Positions 1-8,027 of a stretch of DNA of 64,000 nucleotides are shown piece by piece; position 1 is the first letter of the stretch, and each line of letters begins with the position of its first letter. The position numbers were made by a program, and so were the translations under genes. Below the pieces are notes generated by a model that saw nothing but the letters and a program-made list of their open reading frames with translations, was not told the DNA's origin and made no database searches. Location of the stretch: the NCBI RefSeq assembly GCF_008710095.1, contig NZ_VYKJ01000001.1:930001-994000 (forward strand), written 5' to 3'. Source of the stretch: Affinibrenneria salicis. Lineage in GTDB: Bacteria > Pseudomonadota > Gammaproteobacteria > Enterobacterales > Enterobacteriaceae.

Positions 1-1626
1 ATCGTCATTGGCGGCGGCTCCGGCCACTATCCGGCCTTCGCCGGGCTGGTCGGCCAGGGGCTGGCGCACGGGGCGGCGATGGGGAATTTGTTCGCATCGC
101 CTTCCGCCCAGCAGATCTGCTCGGTGGCGAAGGCCGCGCATAACGGCGGCGGCATCCTGCTGGCGTTCGGCAACTACGCCGGCGACGTGCTGCATTTTGG
201 CCAGGCGCACGCGCGTCTGCAGGCGGAGGGCATTCCCTGCCGGTTGCTGGCGGTGACCGACGATATCTCCAGCGCACCGGCGGACGAACGCGATAAACGG
301 CGCGGCGTCGCCGGCGATCTGGTGGTGTTCAAAGTGGCGGCCGCGGCGGCGGAGGCCGGCTGCTCGCTGGACGAGGTGGCGGAGATCGCCGCGCGGGCCA
401 ACGCGCGCACCCGTTCGCTCGGCGTGGCCTTTTCCGGCTGCACGCTGCCGGGCGCGGATCAGCCGTTATTCACGATCCCGGCCGGCATCATGGCGCTGGG
501 GATGGGCATCCACGGCGAGCCGGGTATTCAGGAAGGGCCGATTCCTGCCGCCGATGAGCTGGCCGATCTGCTGGTGACGGCGTTGCTCAATGAAGCGCCG
601 TCCGGCGATGAGGCGCAGGACGGGCAACGGGTATGCGCGATCCTCAACGGGCTTGGCGGCGTGAAATATGAGGAGCTATTCGTGGTTTACCGGCGAGTGG
701 CGCAGCGGCTGGCGCAGGCCGGGTTGACGGTGGTCGAGCCGGAAGTGGGCGAACTGGTGACCAGTTTCGATATGGCGGGTCTGTCGCTCACCCTGTGCTG
801 GCTGGATGACGAGCTGCAGCGCGGCTGGCAGGCGCCGGCCAATACGCCGGCCTTTCGTAAAGGCAGCATGGCGCCGGCGGAACCGCTGGCGCCGCAGGAG
901 AGGATCGAACAGCCCGACGTTATCCCCGTTGCTACCCGCGTTTCGCGCCGGTCGGCCCGCTGCGTGAGCCAGGCGCTGGACGCGGCGCGCGAGGCGATCG
1001 TGGCGCATGCGGCTGAACTGGGGCGTATCGACGCCGTCGCCGGCGACGGCGATCACGGTATCGGTATGGAGCGCGGCGTGCTGGCGGCGGCGGCCTGCGC
1101 GCAGCAGATGCTGGCGCGCGAGGCGGGAGCCGGGACGCTGCTGCAGCGCGCCGCCGACGCGTGGGCCGACCGCGCGGGCGGTACGTCCGGCGCGATCTGG
1201 GGCGTGGCGTTGAATGCGCTGGGCACCGTCCTGGGCGATGAGCTGGCGCCCGATGCGCGCCGGGTGGCGGAGGGCGTGCGTCAGGCCTGCGCCAGCATCA
1301 TGCACTTCGGCAAGGCGCGACCGGGCGACAAAACGCTGGTCGATGCGCTGATCCCTTTTAGCGACGCGCTGTCGCAGGCGGTGAACGAGGACGGGGCCGG
1401 GCTGCCGCAGGCGTGGCGTCAGGCGGCGGCGCGGGCCAGTCAGGCGGCCGAAGAGACGGCGCGCCTGCTGCCGCGCATTGGCCGCGCCCGTCCGCTGGCG
1501 CAGCGCAGTCTCGGTACGCCCGATGCCGGCGCAGTTTCTCTCGCGCTGATCCTCAACGCGGTGGCGGATATCTGGCAGCAAGACGGCGTTGAGCCGTCGG
1601 CGCGACGGGAGATCTGCGACCAATGA
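1..1626 (+). CDS. DhaK-DhaL fused kinase, probable L-erythrulose kinase (5' partial)
   Basis: The reading frame is open from base 1, so the N-terminus lies outside the window; 541 codons remain. A GGGSGH motif sits at visible residues 4-9 and the substrate-binding His of the DhaK fold at visible residue 171 in GIHGEPG. The DhaL nucleotide-binding motif GDGDHG follows at about 348-353. The fold is therefore a fused ATP-dependent dihydroxyacetone kinase (DhaK then DhaL). Members beside a TIM-like isomerase phosphorylate tetruloses such as L-erythrulose (LerK/DerK type) rather than dihydroxyacetone; that substrate is inferred from the neighbours. The stop overlaps the next start (ATGA at 1623), indicating translational coupling. 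The kinase fold is certain, the substrate is not. Confidence 0.85.
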   Translation: MVIGGGSGHYPAFAGLVGQGLAHGAAMGNLFASPSAQQICSVAKAAHNGGGILLAFGNYAGDVLHFGQAHARLQAEGIPCRLLAVTDDISSAPADERDKRRGVAGDLVVFKVAAAAAEAGCSLDEVAEIAARANARTRSLGVAFSGCTLPGADQPLFTIPAGIMALGMGIHGEPGIQEGPIPAADELADLLVTALLNEAPSGDEAQDGQRVCAILNGLGGVKYEELFVVYRRVAQRLAQAGLTVVEPEVGELVTSFDMAGLSLTLCWLDDELQRGWQAPANTPAFRKGSMAPAEPLAPQERIEQPDVIPVATRVSRRSARCVSQALDAAREAIVAHAAELGRIDAVAGDGDHGIGMERGVLAAAACAQQMLAREAGAGTLLQRAADAWADRAGGTSGAIWGVALNALGTVLGDELAPDARRVAEGVRQACASIMHFGKARPGDKTLVDALIPFSDALSQAVNEDGAGLPQAWRQAAARASQAAEETARLLPRIGRARPLAQRSLGTPDAGAVSLALILNAVADIWQQDGVEPSARREICDQ

Positions 1627-2402
1627 GCCAGCGCAAACTTACCCTCGGGGTGAGCCTGAAAATGTATTTTGGCTACCGGCAGACGCTCGACTGGTGCCGC
1701 CAGATTCGCGCCGAGATCGGGCGCCGGCCGCATGACGCGCTGAGCGCGCTCGAGCTGTTTGTCCTGCCGTCGTTCCCCGCGTTGGCGCCGGTCTGCGAAC
1801 TGCTGGCCGACACGCCAATCGGCGTGGGCGCGCAGGATCTGCACTGGGAGGACGCCGGCGCCTTTACCGGCGAGGTGAGCGGGGCGTTGCTGCGCGAGAT
1901 GGGCTGCCGCTATGTCGAGGTCGGTCACGCCGAGCGGCGGCGCGACTTCGGCGAAAGCGATGAGCGGGTGGCGCTGAAAATCGCGGCGGCCCTGCGCAAC
2001 GGGCTGACGCCGGTGCTGTGCGTGGGTGAGGCGCGGCAGGGCAGGCCGGCGCAAACGATCGAACTGTGCCTGACCCAGCTTGAGGCGGCGCTGGAATCGG
2101 CGCTGACGCAGCGGTTGAGCGGCGAGGTGATCGTGGCGTATGAACCGCAATGGGCGATCGGCGGCGGCGCGCCCGCGCCGGTCGAGGAGACGGGGGCGGT
2201 GTGCCGGGCGCTGGCGCGGCGTCTGCAGCAACTGCTGCCGCGGCATGACGGGCGGGTGATTTATGGCGGCAGCGCCGGGCCGGGGCTGTTGACGCAGGCC
2301 GGCCCGGCGTTCGACGGACTGTTTCTCGGCCGTTTCGCCCACGATCCGGCGGCGTTCGGCGCCATTCTGGACGAGGCGGCGCAACAACAGGAGCGGAAAT
2401 AA
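1623..2402 (+). CDS. TIM-like sugar-phosphate isomerase (LerI/EryH type)
   Basis: The 259-residue protein is a triosephosphate isomerase homologue. Lys13 (GVSLKMY), His102 (VEVGHAERR) and Glu174 (VAYEPQWAIG) match the TIM catalytic Lys, His and Glu. The canonical N-terminal GNWKMN is changed, so the conserved catalytic-site Asn is not present. This pattern is known for tetrulose-phosphate isomerases of erythritol/threitol pathways (EryH of Brucella, LerI), which convert L-erythrulose 1-phosphate to D-erythrulose 4-phosphate. It overlaps the kinase gene by 4 bp and the next gene by 1 bp (TAATG), so all three are one transcript. Housekeeping glycolytic TpiA is unlikely because of the altered motif and the context. 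Confidence 0.8.
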   Translation: MSQRKLTLGVSLKMYFGYRQTLDWCRQIRAEIGRRPHDALSALELFVLPSFPALAPVCELLADTPIGVGAQDLHWEDAGAFTGEVSGALLREMGCRYVEVGHAERRRDFGESDERVALKIAAALRNGLTPVLCVGEARQGRPAQTIELCLTQLEAALESALTQRLSGEVIVAYEPQWAIGGGAPAPVEETGAVCRALARRLQQLLPRHDGRVIYGGSAGPGLLTQAGPAFDGLFLGRFAHDPAAFGAILDEAAQQQERK

Positions 2403-3208
2403 TGGCGATGGGATTAAGCACCTACGCTTTTTTCTGGCGCGCGTCTGAGCGCGTCGCACAGCCGATAGCGCTGGATGAGATGCTGTCGCAAACCGCCGAA
2501 CTGGGGGCGAGCGTGTTTCAGATCTGCGATTACGGCGCGCTGGAGCAACTGTCCCGACGCGCGCTGGAGGGGCTGCGTCAGCACGCCGCCGACGCAGGGA
2601 TTGCGCTTGAACTGGGGACGCGCGGCGTTCAGCGCGAGCATCTGCGGCGCTATCTTAATCTGGCCCGGACGCTGGACGCCCGTTTCGTCCGCACTATGTT
2701 CAATAGCGCCGATCACCGGCCAACGGCGCAGCAGGCCGAAGCGCTGCTGCGCGATGTCCTGCCGCAGTACGAACGGCAGGGCGTTGTGCTCGGCCTGGAA
2801 ACCTACGAACAGGTGGCCACCCGCGATCTGCTGGCGGTGGTTGAGCATATCGACAGCCCGGCGCTGGGCATCTGTCTGGACGCGGCCAACTGCGTGGCCG
2901 CGCTGGAGTATCCCAATGACGTTATCCGACTGACCGCCGATCGGGTGGTGAATCTGCATATTAAAGATTTCGCCTTCGCCCGTCAGACGGGCTGGGTCGG
3001 TTTTACTTACTCCGGCTGTCAGCTGGGCAGCGGACTGCTGGATTATGACTATCTGTACCGCACCGTCCGGCCAGACGAGAGAAACATTAATCAGATCATC
3101 GAACACTGGCTGCCGTGGCAGTCCGACGCCGATGCGACCTGCCGGCTGGAGGACGCCTGGACGCGCCACAGCCTGAATTATCTCTGTTCCCGCAAATCCG
3201 AGGAGTAA
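2402..3208 (+). CDS. oiaC: TIM-barrel sugar isomerase/epimerase family protein, candidate 3-oxo-isoapionate decarboxylase
   Basis: The 268-residue protein is of the xylose-isomerase-like / AP-endonuclease-2 TIM-barrel family. Probable metal ligands are visible in GLETYEQ, CLDAANC and NLHIKDF. In the described D-apionate pathway, OiaC from this family decarboxylates 3-oxo-isoapionate to L-erythrulose; here such an enzyme would sit exactly between an ApnO-like oxidoreductase and an erythrulose kinase. An AGGAG at 2389-2393 lies 8 bases before the ATG, which overlaps the previous stop. The family is clear; the specific reaction and symbol are inferred from context. An alternative is a tetrulose or hexulose epimerase. 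Confidence 0.6.
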   Translation: MAMGLSTYAFFWRASERVAQPIALDEMLSQTAELGASVFQICDYGALEQLSRRALEGLRQHAADAGIALELGTRGVQREHLRRYLNLARTLDARFVRTMFNSADHRPTAQQAEALLRDVLPQYERQGVVLGLETYEQVATRDLLAVVEHIDSPALGICLDAANCVAALEYPNDVIRLTADRVVNLHIKDFAFARQTGWVGFTYSGCQLGSGLLDYDYLYRTVRPDERNINQIIEHWLPWQSDADATCRLEDAWTRHSLNYLCSRKSEE

Positions 3209-3214
3209 ATAATA

Positions 3215-4078
3215 ATGATTACCGAGCTAAAGACGATTACCCTGCTGGGCGCCGGCGGCAAGATGGGGATGCGTATCTCCGCCAATCTGCAAAAAAGCGC
3301 TTATCAGATCTTTTACTGCGAAAATTCGCCGCATGCGCAGCAACAGGTACTGGCGGTGGGACGCGAGTTGTCGCAGGCGGATAGCGTGATTCCGCTCAGC
3401 GACGTGGTGATCCTCGCCGTGCCGGATATCGCGCTGAAAAGCGTGTCGGCCCAGGTGGTGCCGCTGATGAAGCCCGCCGCCGTTCTGCTTACGCTGGATC
3501 CGGCCGCCGCCTACGCCGGGTTGATCGCCCGCCGGCCGGATATTGACTATGCGGTGGCGCATCCCTGCCATCCTTCGGTTTTTCTGGCGCGTTTCACCGC
3601 TGAGCAGCAGGCGGATATGTTCGGCGGCGTGGCGGCGCCTCAGCACGTGGTGGCCGCCTGGGAGACCGGCAGCGACGCGCAGCGCGGTCAGCTGGCGCAG
3701 GTGATCGGGGTGATGTACGGCCCGGTGGAAGCGGTGCATTGGGTAACGGTAAAACAGCTGGCTTACCTGGAGCCGACGCTGGTGGAGACGGTCGCCTGCA
3801 TGGTGGGTACGCTGATGAAAGAGGCGCTGGATGAAACCATCCACGGCGTAGGCGTGCCGGAAGCGGCGGCGAAGGCGATGCTGTACGGCCATATTCAGAT
3901 TGCGCTGGCGGTGGCGTTCCGCAGCAGCAACCCATTCTCCGATGCCTGCATGATCGCCATCGAATACGGTAAGGAAAAGATTATCCGGCCCGACTGGAAA
4001 ACCATCTTTGATGAGAAGGAGCTCGATCTGGTTTTGGCGCGCATGCTGAAGATCGACGCTATCGAGCGCGTTGATTAA
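3215..4078 (+). CDS. apnO: 6-phosphogluconate-dehydrogenase-like oxidoreductase, candidate D-apionate oxidoisomerase
   Basis: The 287-residue protein has an N-terminal Rossmann motif GAGGKMG at residues 12-18 for NAD(P) and an all-helical C-terminal region of the phosphogluconate-dehydrogenase type (about 180-287). ApnO of D-apionate catabolism belongs to this family and produces 3-oxo-isoapionate. Together with the adjoining decarboxylase-like gene and erythrulose kinase it would form the route apionate to 3-oxo-isoapionate to L-erythrulose to erythrulose phosphate. The Shine-Dalgarno AGGAG (3201-3205) lies inside the end of the previous gene, 9 bases before ATG. Apionate specificity is inference; the oxidoreductase fold is solid. 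Confidence 0.6.
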   Translation: MITELKTITLLGAGGKMGMRISANLQKSAYQIFYCENSPHAQQQVLAVGRELSQADSVIPLSDVVILAVPDIALKSVSAQVVPLMKPAAVLLTLDPAAAYAGLIARRPDIDYAVAHPCHPSVFLARFTAEQQADMFGGVAAPQHVVAAWETGSDAQRGQLAQVIGVMYGPVEAVHWVTVKQLAYLEPTLVETVACMVGTLMKEALDETIHGVGVPEAAAKAMLYGHIQIALAVAFRSSNPFSDACMIAIEYGKEKIIRPDWKTIFDEKELDLVLARMLKIDAIERVD

Positions 4079-4254
4079 ACCGGCGCGATAGCCGCCCGGC
4101 GCAGGGCGCGAGGTCGGCCGGCTTCGCGCGCCGTCCGGGCGCCGATCGTTGCGCCGGGCTTGAGCCTCCGGCGACTGCGTGCAACAATCCCACGGTGTTC
4201 CTGGTGCGCCCGCACCTTTATCGGCTTAACTCTGCGTGAGGAAATCGTTGCCGC

Positions 4255-5217
4255 ATGGAAAAACAACCAGCATCTCAGGATAGTGAACTGCTGACTGAAA
4301 TCGCCGTCGCGTATTATCAGGACGAAATCACTCAGGAAGAGATTGCCAAAAAATTCGGTATCTCGCGCATTAAGGTCGGACGGTTGCTCCGGCGGGCAAA
4401 GGAAGAGGGGATTGTCGAGATCTCGGTGCGTTACCACCCGGTATTCAGCACCCGGCTTGAACAGCAGATGCTGGAGCGCTTTCCCATTCAGCGAGCGTTG
4501 ATTGCGCTGGACAATCAGGATGAAGACGAACAGCGGCGCCAGGTGGCGGCGCTGGCCTCCGGCTATCTGGCGCAAACGCTGAAAGACGGTATGGTGGTCG
4601 CCGTCGGTCAGGGGCGCAACGTGGCCGCGGTGGCCGATTACGTCGGCAATGTGGCGGAAAGAAACTGTAAGTTTATTTGCGGCATCGGCGGCACCCACCG
4701 GCCCGGCGATGCGATTAACGCCGACCATATCAGCCGGCGGCTGGCGAAAAGGTTTGGCGGCGGCAGCGAAACGCTGTATGCGCCGGCCTACGTTGAGGAT
4801 CGGTCGCTGAAACAGGCTTTTATGCAAAACGGCACGATTAAAGAGACGCTGGATCGGGCCCGTAAAGCGGACGTCGCGCTGGTGGGCATCGGCGACATGA
4901 ATGAGAACAGCTATATGGTTAAGCTGGGCTGGTTCACGCCGCACGAGATCATCGACGCCAGCCTGAATCAGGGCGTAATCGGCGATATCGCCGGCTATGA
5001 CTTCTTCAACGCGCAGGGGCAGCATGTGGATACCGTGATGAACGACCGGGTTATCGGCGTCAGCATCGAGGAACTGCACAAGATCCCCTGCGTGATCGCC
5101 ATTGCGTCGGAAAACACCAAAGCGCTGGCGATTCTCGGCGCGCTGCGCACCGGCGCCATCGACGTGATCGCCACCAGCGCCAGCAATATAAGAACTATCT
5201 TAAACATGACTCAGTAG
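4255..5217 (+). CDS. SorC/DeoR-type sugar-binding transcriptional regulator
   Basis: The 320-residue protein has an N-terminal helix-turn-helix at about residues 25-48 (QEEIAKKFGISRIKVGRLL) followed by a SorC effector-binding domain resembling sugar-phosphate isomerases. Relatives such as EryD and DeoR-like SorC members respond to phosphorylated sugars and control polyol and sugar operons. It follows the catabolic genes on the same strand after 176 bp, so it is probably their local regulator, sensing an erythrulose or erythrose phosphate. The effector is inferred. No clear operator could be identified in the 4079-4254 spacer, which is GC-rich and contains short inverted repeats. Confidence 0.8.
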   Translation: MEKQPASQDSELLTEIAVAYYQDEITQEEIAKKFGISRIKVGRLLRRAKEEGIVEISVRYHPVFSTRLEQQMLERFPIQRALIALDNQDEDEQRRQVAALASGYLAQTLKDGMVVAVGQGRNVAAVADYVGNVAERNCKFICGIGGTHRPGDAINADHISRRLAKRFGGGSETLYAPAYVEDRSLKQAFMQNGTIKETLDRARKADVALVGIGDMNENSYMVKLGWFTPHEIIDASLNQGVIGDIAGYDFFNAQGQHVDTVMNDRVIGVSIEELHKIPCVIAIASENTKALAILGALRTGAIDVIATSASNIRTILNMTQ

Positions 5218-5397
5218 CGGGCTGTCCGGCCCGGCCACGCCTGCCCGCCGCGGCGTACGACCCGTCGTCGCGCGGAATTTTCCTCTGTCCCTGCCGCAAT
5301 TGTAGACGATTTCACCTGGTCAGGCGGCGATTAATTCGCTATTATCCCCCACCTTCAGCGCTTCCAGCCTGATTTCCGTTGTTTTAGAGGAGGAAAA

Positions 5398-6198
5398 ATG
5401 CCCTCAGCGTTAATGAGGACAGTATGTGGATTCGCTTTCTTAATAGTTTTGCTTGCCGCACCGGCCTGGGCGTCGTCAGACAGGCGGACCGCCGCAGCAG
5501 ATGAAGAGTATTCTCGCAATAACGTACAACAACATTTACCTGATTTGCGAAAATACCCTTCTGGCACACCCCGTAAGAAAGCATTCCTGCAAGCCGTTGT
5601 CCCGGTTATCACTCAGCAAAACCAGATCATTCGTCAGGAACGCGACTGGCTGCTTAACAAACGTCACTCCGCCACCTGGGCTGCGGCGGATGCGCAACGT
5701 CTGCAGCAAATCTGTAGCCGCTATCGGGTCAGCTGCGGCGCGAATGCCAAACAGGTGAACTGGGATGCCCTGCTTAAACGCGTCAATACGCTGCCGGTTC
5801 ATCTGGTGGCGACGCAGGCGGCGACGGAATCCGGCTGGGGCACCTCGAAGCTGGCTCAGCAGAACAATAATCTGTTCGGGCTGCGCTGCGCTCACCGGCG
5901 CTGCGGACAGCGCAACGCGCAGAGCGGCTATCAGTCATACGGTTCGATAGTAGAATCCGTGCGCGACTATATGCTGAACATGAATACGCACGGCGCCTAT
6001 CAGTCTCTGCGCGAGTCGCGTGAGCGGCAGCGCGACAGTAATGAAGCGGATAAAGCTCGCCATCTGATCAACGACCTGGATAATTACTCGCAGCGCGGCG
6101 AAACCTATAATCGCTATTTGCACACCATCCTCGATCACAATGAACATCTGATCTCGCAAATTCAACGCACTACCACGACCGCCGTCGATGCGATCTGA
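5398..6198 (+). CDS. bax: Bax-like N-acetylglucosaminidase
   Basis: The 266-residue protein has a signal peptide (cleavage near residue 25, PAWA) and a GH73-type glucosaminidase domain from about 120 to 250. The probable catalytic acid is Glu144 in ATESGWGTSK. The block DLRKYPSGTPRKKAFL is shared with E. coli Bax. It should cut glycan strands of murein in the periplasm. A strong AGAGGAGG sits 5 bases before the ATG and fixes the start. It precedes the murein O-acetylation genes on the same strand, but a 422-bp spacer argues against one operon. No flagellar genes are nearby, so an FlgJ role is unlikely. Confidence 0.88.
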   Translation: MPSALMRTVCGFAFLIVLLAAPAWASSDRRTAAADEEYSRNNVQQHLPDLRKYPSGTPRKKAFLQAVVPVITQQNQIIRQERDWLLNKRHSATWAAADAQRLQQICSRYRVSCGANAKQVNWDALLKRVNTLPVHLVATQAATESGWGTSKLAQQNNNLFGLRCAHRRCGQRNAQSGYQSYGSIVESVRDYMLNMNTHGAYQSLRESRERQRDSNEADKARHLINDLDNYSQRGETYNRYLHTILDHNEHLISQIQRTTTTAVDAI

Positions 6199-6432
6199 GT
6201 CCGTTTAACGCGCGGCGTAAGCCGCCCGTGCAGGCGCGCCTGCCGCTGGTAAATTTTTTAGCCAGGCGCCGCGCCATATTGCTATGCCGCCCGAACGGCG
6301 TATGATAATAGAGCCGCGCCAGGCGGGAAAATAACCATGAGTAACAGGGCGTTAGTAGAATCATAGCCTTAACGCCTGGCTTGCCGCCTTAACGGGGCGT
6401 TTTCAGGGTTTGCAGCGTCTGGCGTTGAGCGG

Positions 6433-6556
6433 TATCCCTCCATTTTTCAGATGCAGGTGCGTTGGCTTTGTCTTCTTACCCCGACCGGCGTCGCCGCAGG
6501 GGGGAGCGAGTAATTGAGCGCGCCCGACGCATCTACAAGTTGAAGTATGGCGGGTA
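6433..6556. repeat. Degenerate ERIC-like palindromic element
   Basis: The left end (6433-6480) reads like the left end of an enterobacterial repetitive intergenic consensus, including GCAGGTGCGTTGGCTTTG. The right end (about 6520-6556) is the reverse complement of the same left end, including GTTGAAGTATGGCGGGTA, so the element looks like two left ends facing each other around a short GC-rich core. It lies in the bax-patA spacer (6199-6620), where no gene is supported. Assignment rests on memory of the ERIC consensus, without alignment. Confidence 0.6.
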
Positions 6557-6620
6557 AAGTGGCAGATGCGCCCGTTAAGGGGCGACATCCGGATCGGCGT
6601 AATAGAGCTTTGAGTTTTAT

Positions 6621-8027
6621 ATGGATTTTTTCTCTCTTGAGTTTGCGGGTTCTTTCGTCATCTTTTTTATATTGTACTGGCTGTGCCAGAAAAATATAAA
6701 AATGCAGAACGTGCTTCTGATCGCGGCAAGCTATCTTTTTATTGCTTTGTTCAATATAAAGTTTTTATTAATCCTTGTGGTTTACAGCCTGCTGATCTAC
6801 CTGCTGGCCAATGTGTTTGCTCAATATAAATATACGTCGGCGCGCATGACGTATAATTTGTTCCTGTTTGTCATTATCGTTTTATTCGTGGCGTTCAAAT
6901 ATTATTCATTCCTGCAGGAGTCGGTGCAGCAGGGATTCGAACGTTTCGGCCTGCATGTGGATCTGCCGGTGCTGGAACTGCTAACGCCGCTGGGGATGTC
7001 TTTCTATATATTCCATTCGGTCAGCTATGTCGTTTCGGTGCAGAAGAAAGAAATTAAACCGGCGCCGCTGGCCGATCTGCTGCTGTATCTGTGTTTTTTC
7101 CCCAGTATTGTCGCAGGGCCGATTAACCGGGCCAAAGATCTGCTGCCGCAAATTCAGGCGTCGGGCCGCGCGCTGCTGCAGCCATCTCGGGCGATTGCGT
7201 TGATCGCGTTCGCGCTGGCGAAACTCTTTCTGTTCAGCGCGTTTTTATCCGAACATTACGTAAACCCGGTGTTTGATTCGCCGGCGAATTTCAGCGCCGC
7301 GCAGGTGTTGCTGGCGATTTACGCCTATGCCTGGCAAATTTACTTTAATTTTTCCGGCTATACCAATCTGGTCACCGGGTTAGCGCTGCTGCTGGGTTTT
7401 GCCGTACCGCAGAATTTTAACTCGCCGTATCTGGCGGAAAACCTGCGTCTGTTCTGGCGGCGCTGGCACATCAGCCTGTCGCTGTTTATTCGCGATTATA
7501 TTTATATCCCGCTGGGCGGCAATAAACGCGGCGTTATTCGCAAGAATATCAATATGTTTATTGCGATGGTGATTTCCGGCCTGTGGCACGGCGCCGGTAT
7601 TAACTTTTTACTGTGGGGCGCGCTGCACGGACTGGGGCTGATTGGGCTGGAAATTAAAGACCGTTTTTTCCCGGCGCGCGAGGGCAATCCGTTCACGCGT
7701 CTCGCGGCCCGTTTGATCACTTTTCACTATGTCTGCTTCGCCTGGGTGTTTTTCCGCAGCAGCACCATTGACGATGCGCTGCTGATGCTGAAACAGCTGT
7801 TCAGCGGTTCATGGCGGGTGGGCTGGTCGCAGGAAAGCGCGCTGCTGGCGTTGGCCGGACTGTTGTTCCTCTGTTATCCGCAACTGGTGACGTTCAAACG
7901 TTTTCTGGCGGAGACGCAGCAGCGCATTCCCTGGTTTATTTATCCCATTCCTTTGGTTCTGTTTTTAATGATGGTATTTATCTTCGCGCCATCCGGTATC
8001 CCGGGGTTTATCTATGCCAACTTCTGA
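6621..8027 (+). CDS. patA: Peptidoglycan O-acetyltransferase, MBOAT membrane component
   Basis: The 468-residue polytopic membrane protein is of the MBOAT family (AlgI/DltB/PatA). The conserved catalytic His is His323 in GLWHGAGINF. It would pass acetyl groups across the inner membrane to a periplasmic SGNH transferase. The next two genes have the features of PatB and Ape1, giving the three-gene order of the O-acetyl-peptidoglycan clusters known from Neisseria and Campylobacter. It overlaps patB by 14 bp. An alginate- or cellulose-acetylating AlgI is the main alternative, but no polysaccharide synthase is nearby. Also called pacA in Neisseria. Confidence 0.78.
   Translation: MDFFSLEFAGSFVIFFILYWLCQKNIKMQNVLLIAASYLFIALFNIKFLLILVVYSLLIYLLANVFAQYKYTSARMTYNLFLFVIIVLFVAFKYYSFLQESVQQGFERFGLHVDLPVLELLTPLGMSFYIFHSVSYVVSVQKKEIKPAPLADLLLYLCFFPSIVAGPINRAKDLLPQIQASGRALLQPSRAIALIAFALAKLFLFSAFLSEHYVNPVFDSPANFSAAQVLLAIYAYAWQIYFNFSGYTNLVTGLALLLGFAVPQNFNSPYLAENLRLFWRRWHISLSLFIRDYIYIPLGGNKRGVIRKNINMFIAMVISGLWHGAGINFLLWGALHGLGLIGLEIKDRFFPAREGNPFTRLAARLITFHYVCFAWVFFRSSTIDDALLMLKQLFSGSWRVGWSQESALLALAGLLFLCYPQLVTFKRFLAETQQRIPWFIYPIPLVLFLMMVFIFAPSGIPGFIYANF

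Noticed and set aside
1623..2402. Housekeeping triosephosphate isomerase tpiA
   Set aside because: The N-terminal catalytic motif is altered and the gene is locked in an overlapping tetrulose-type operon.
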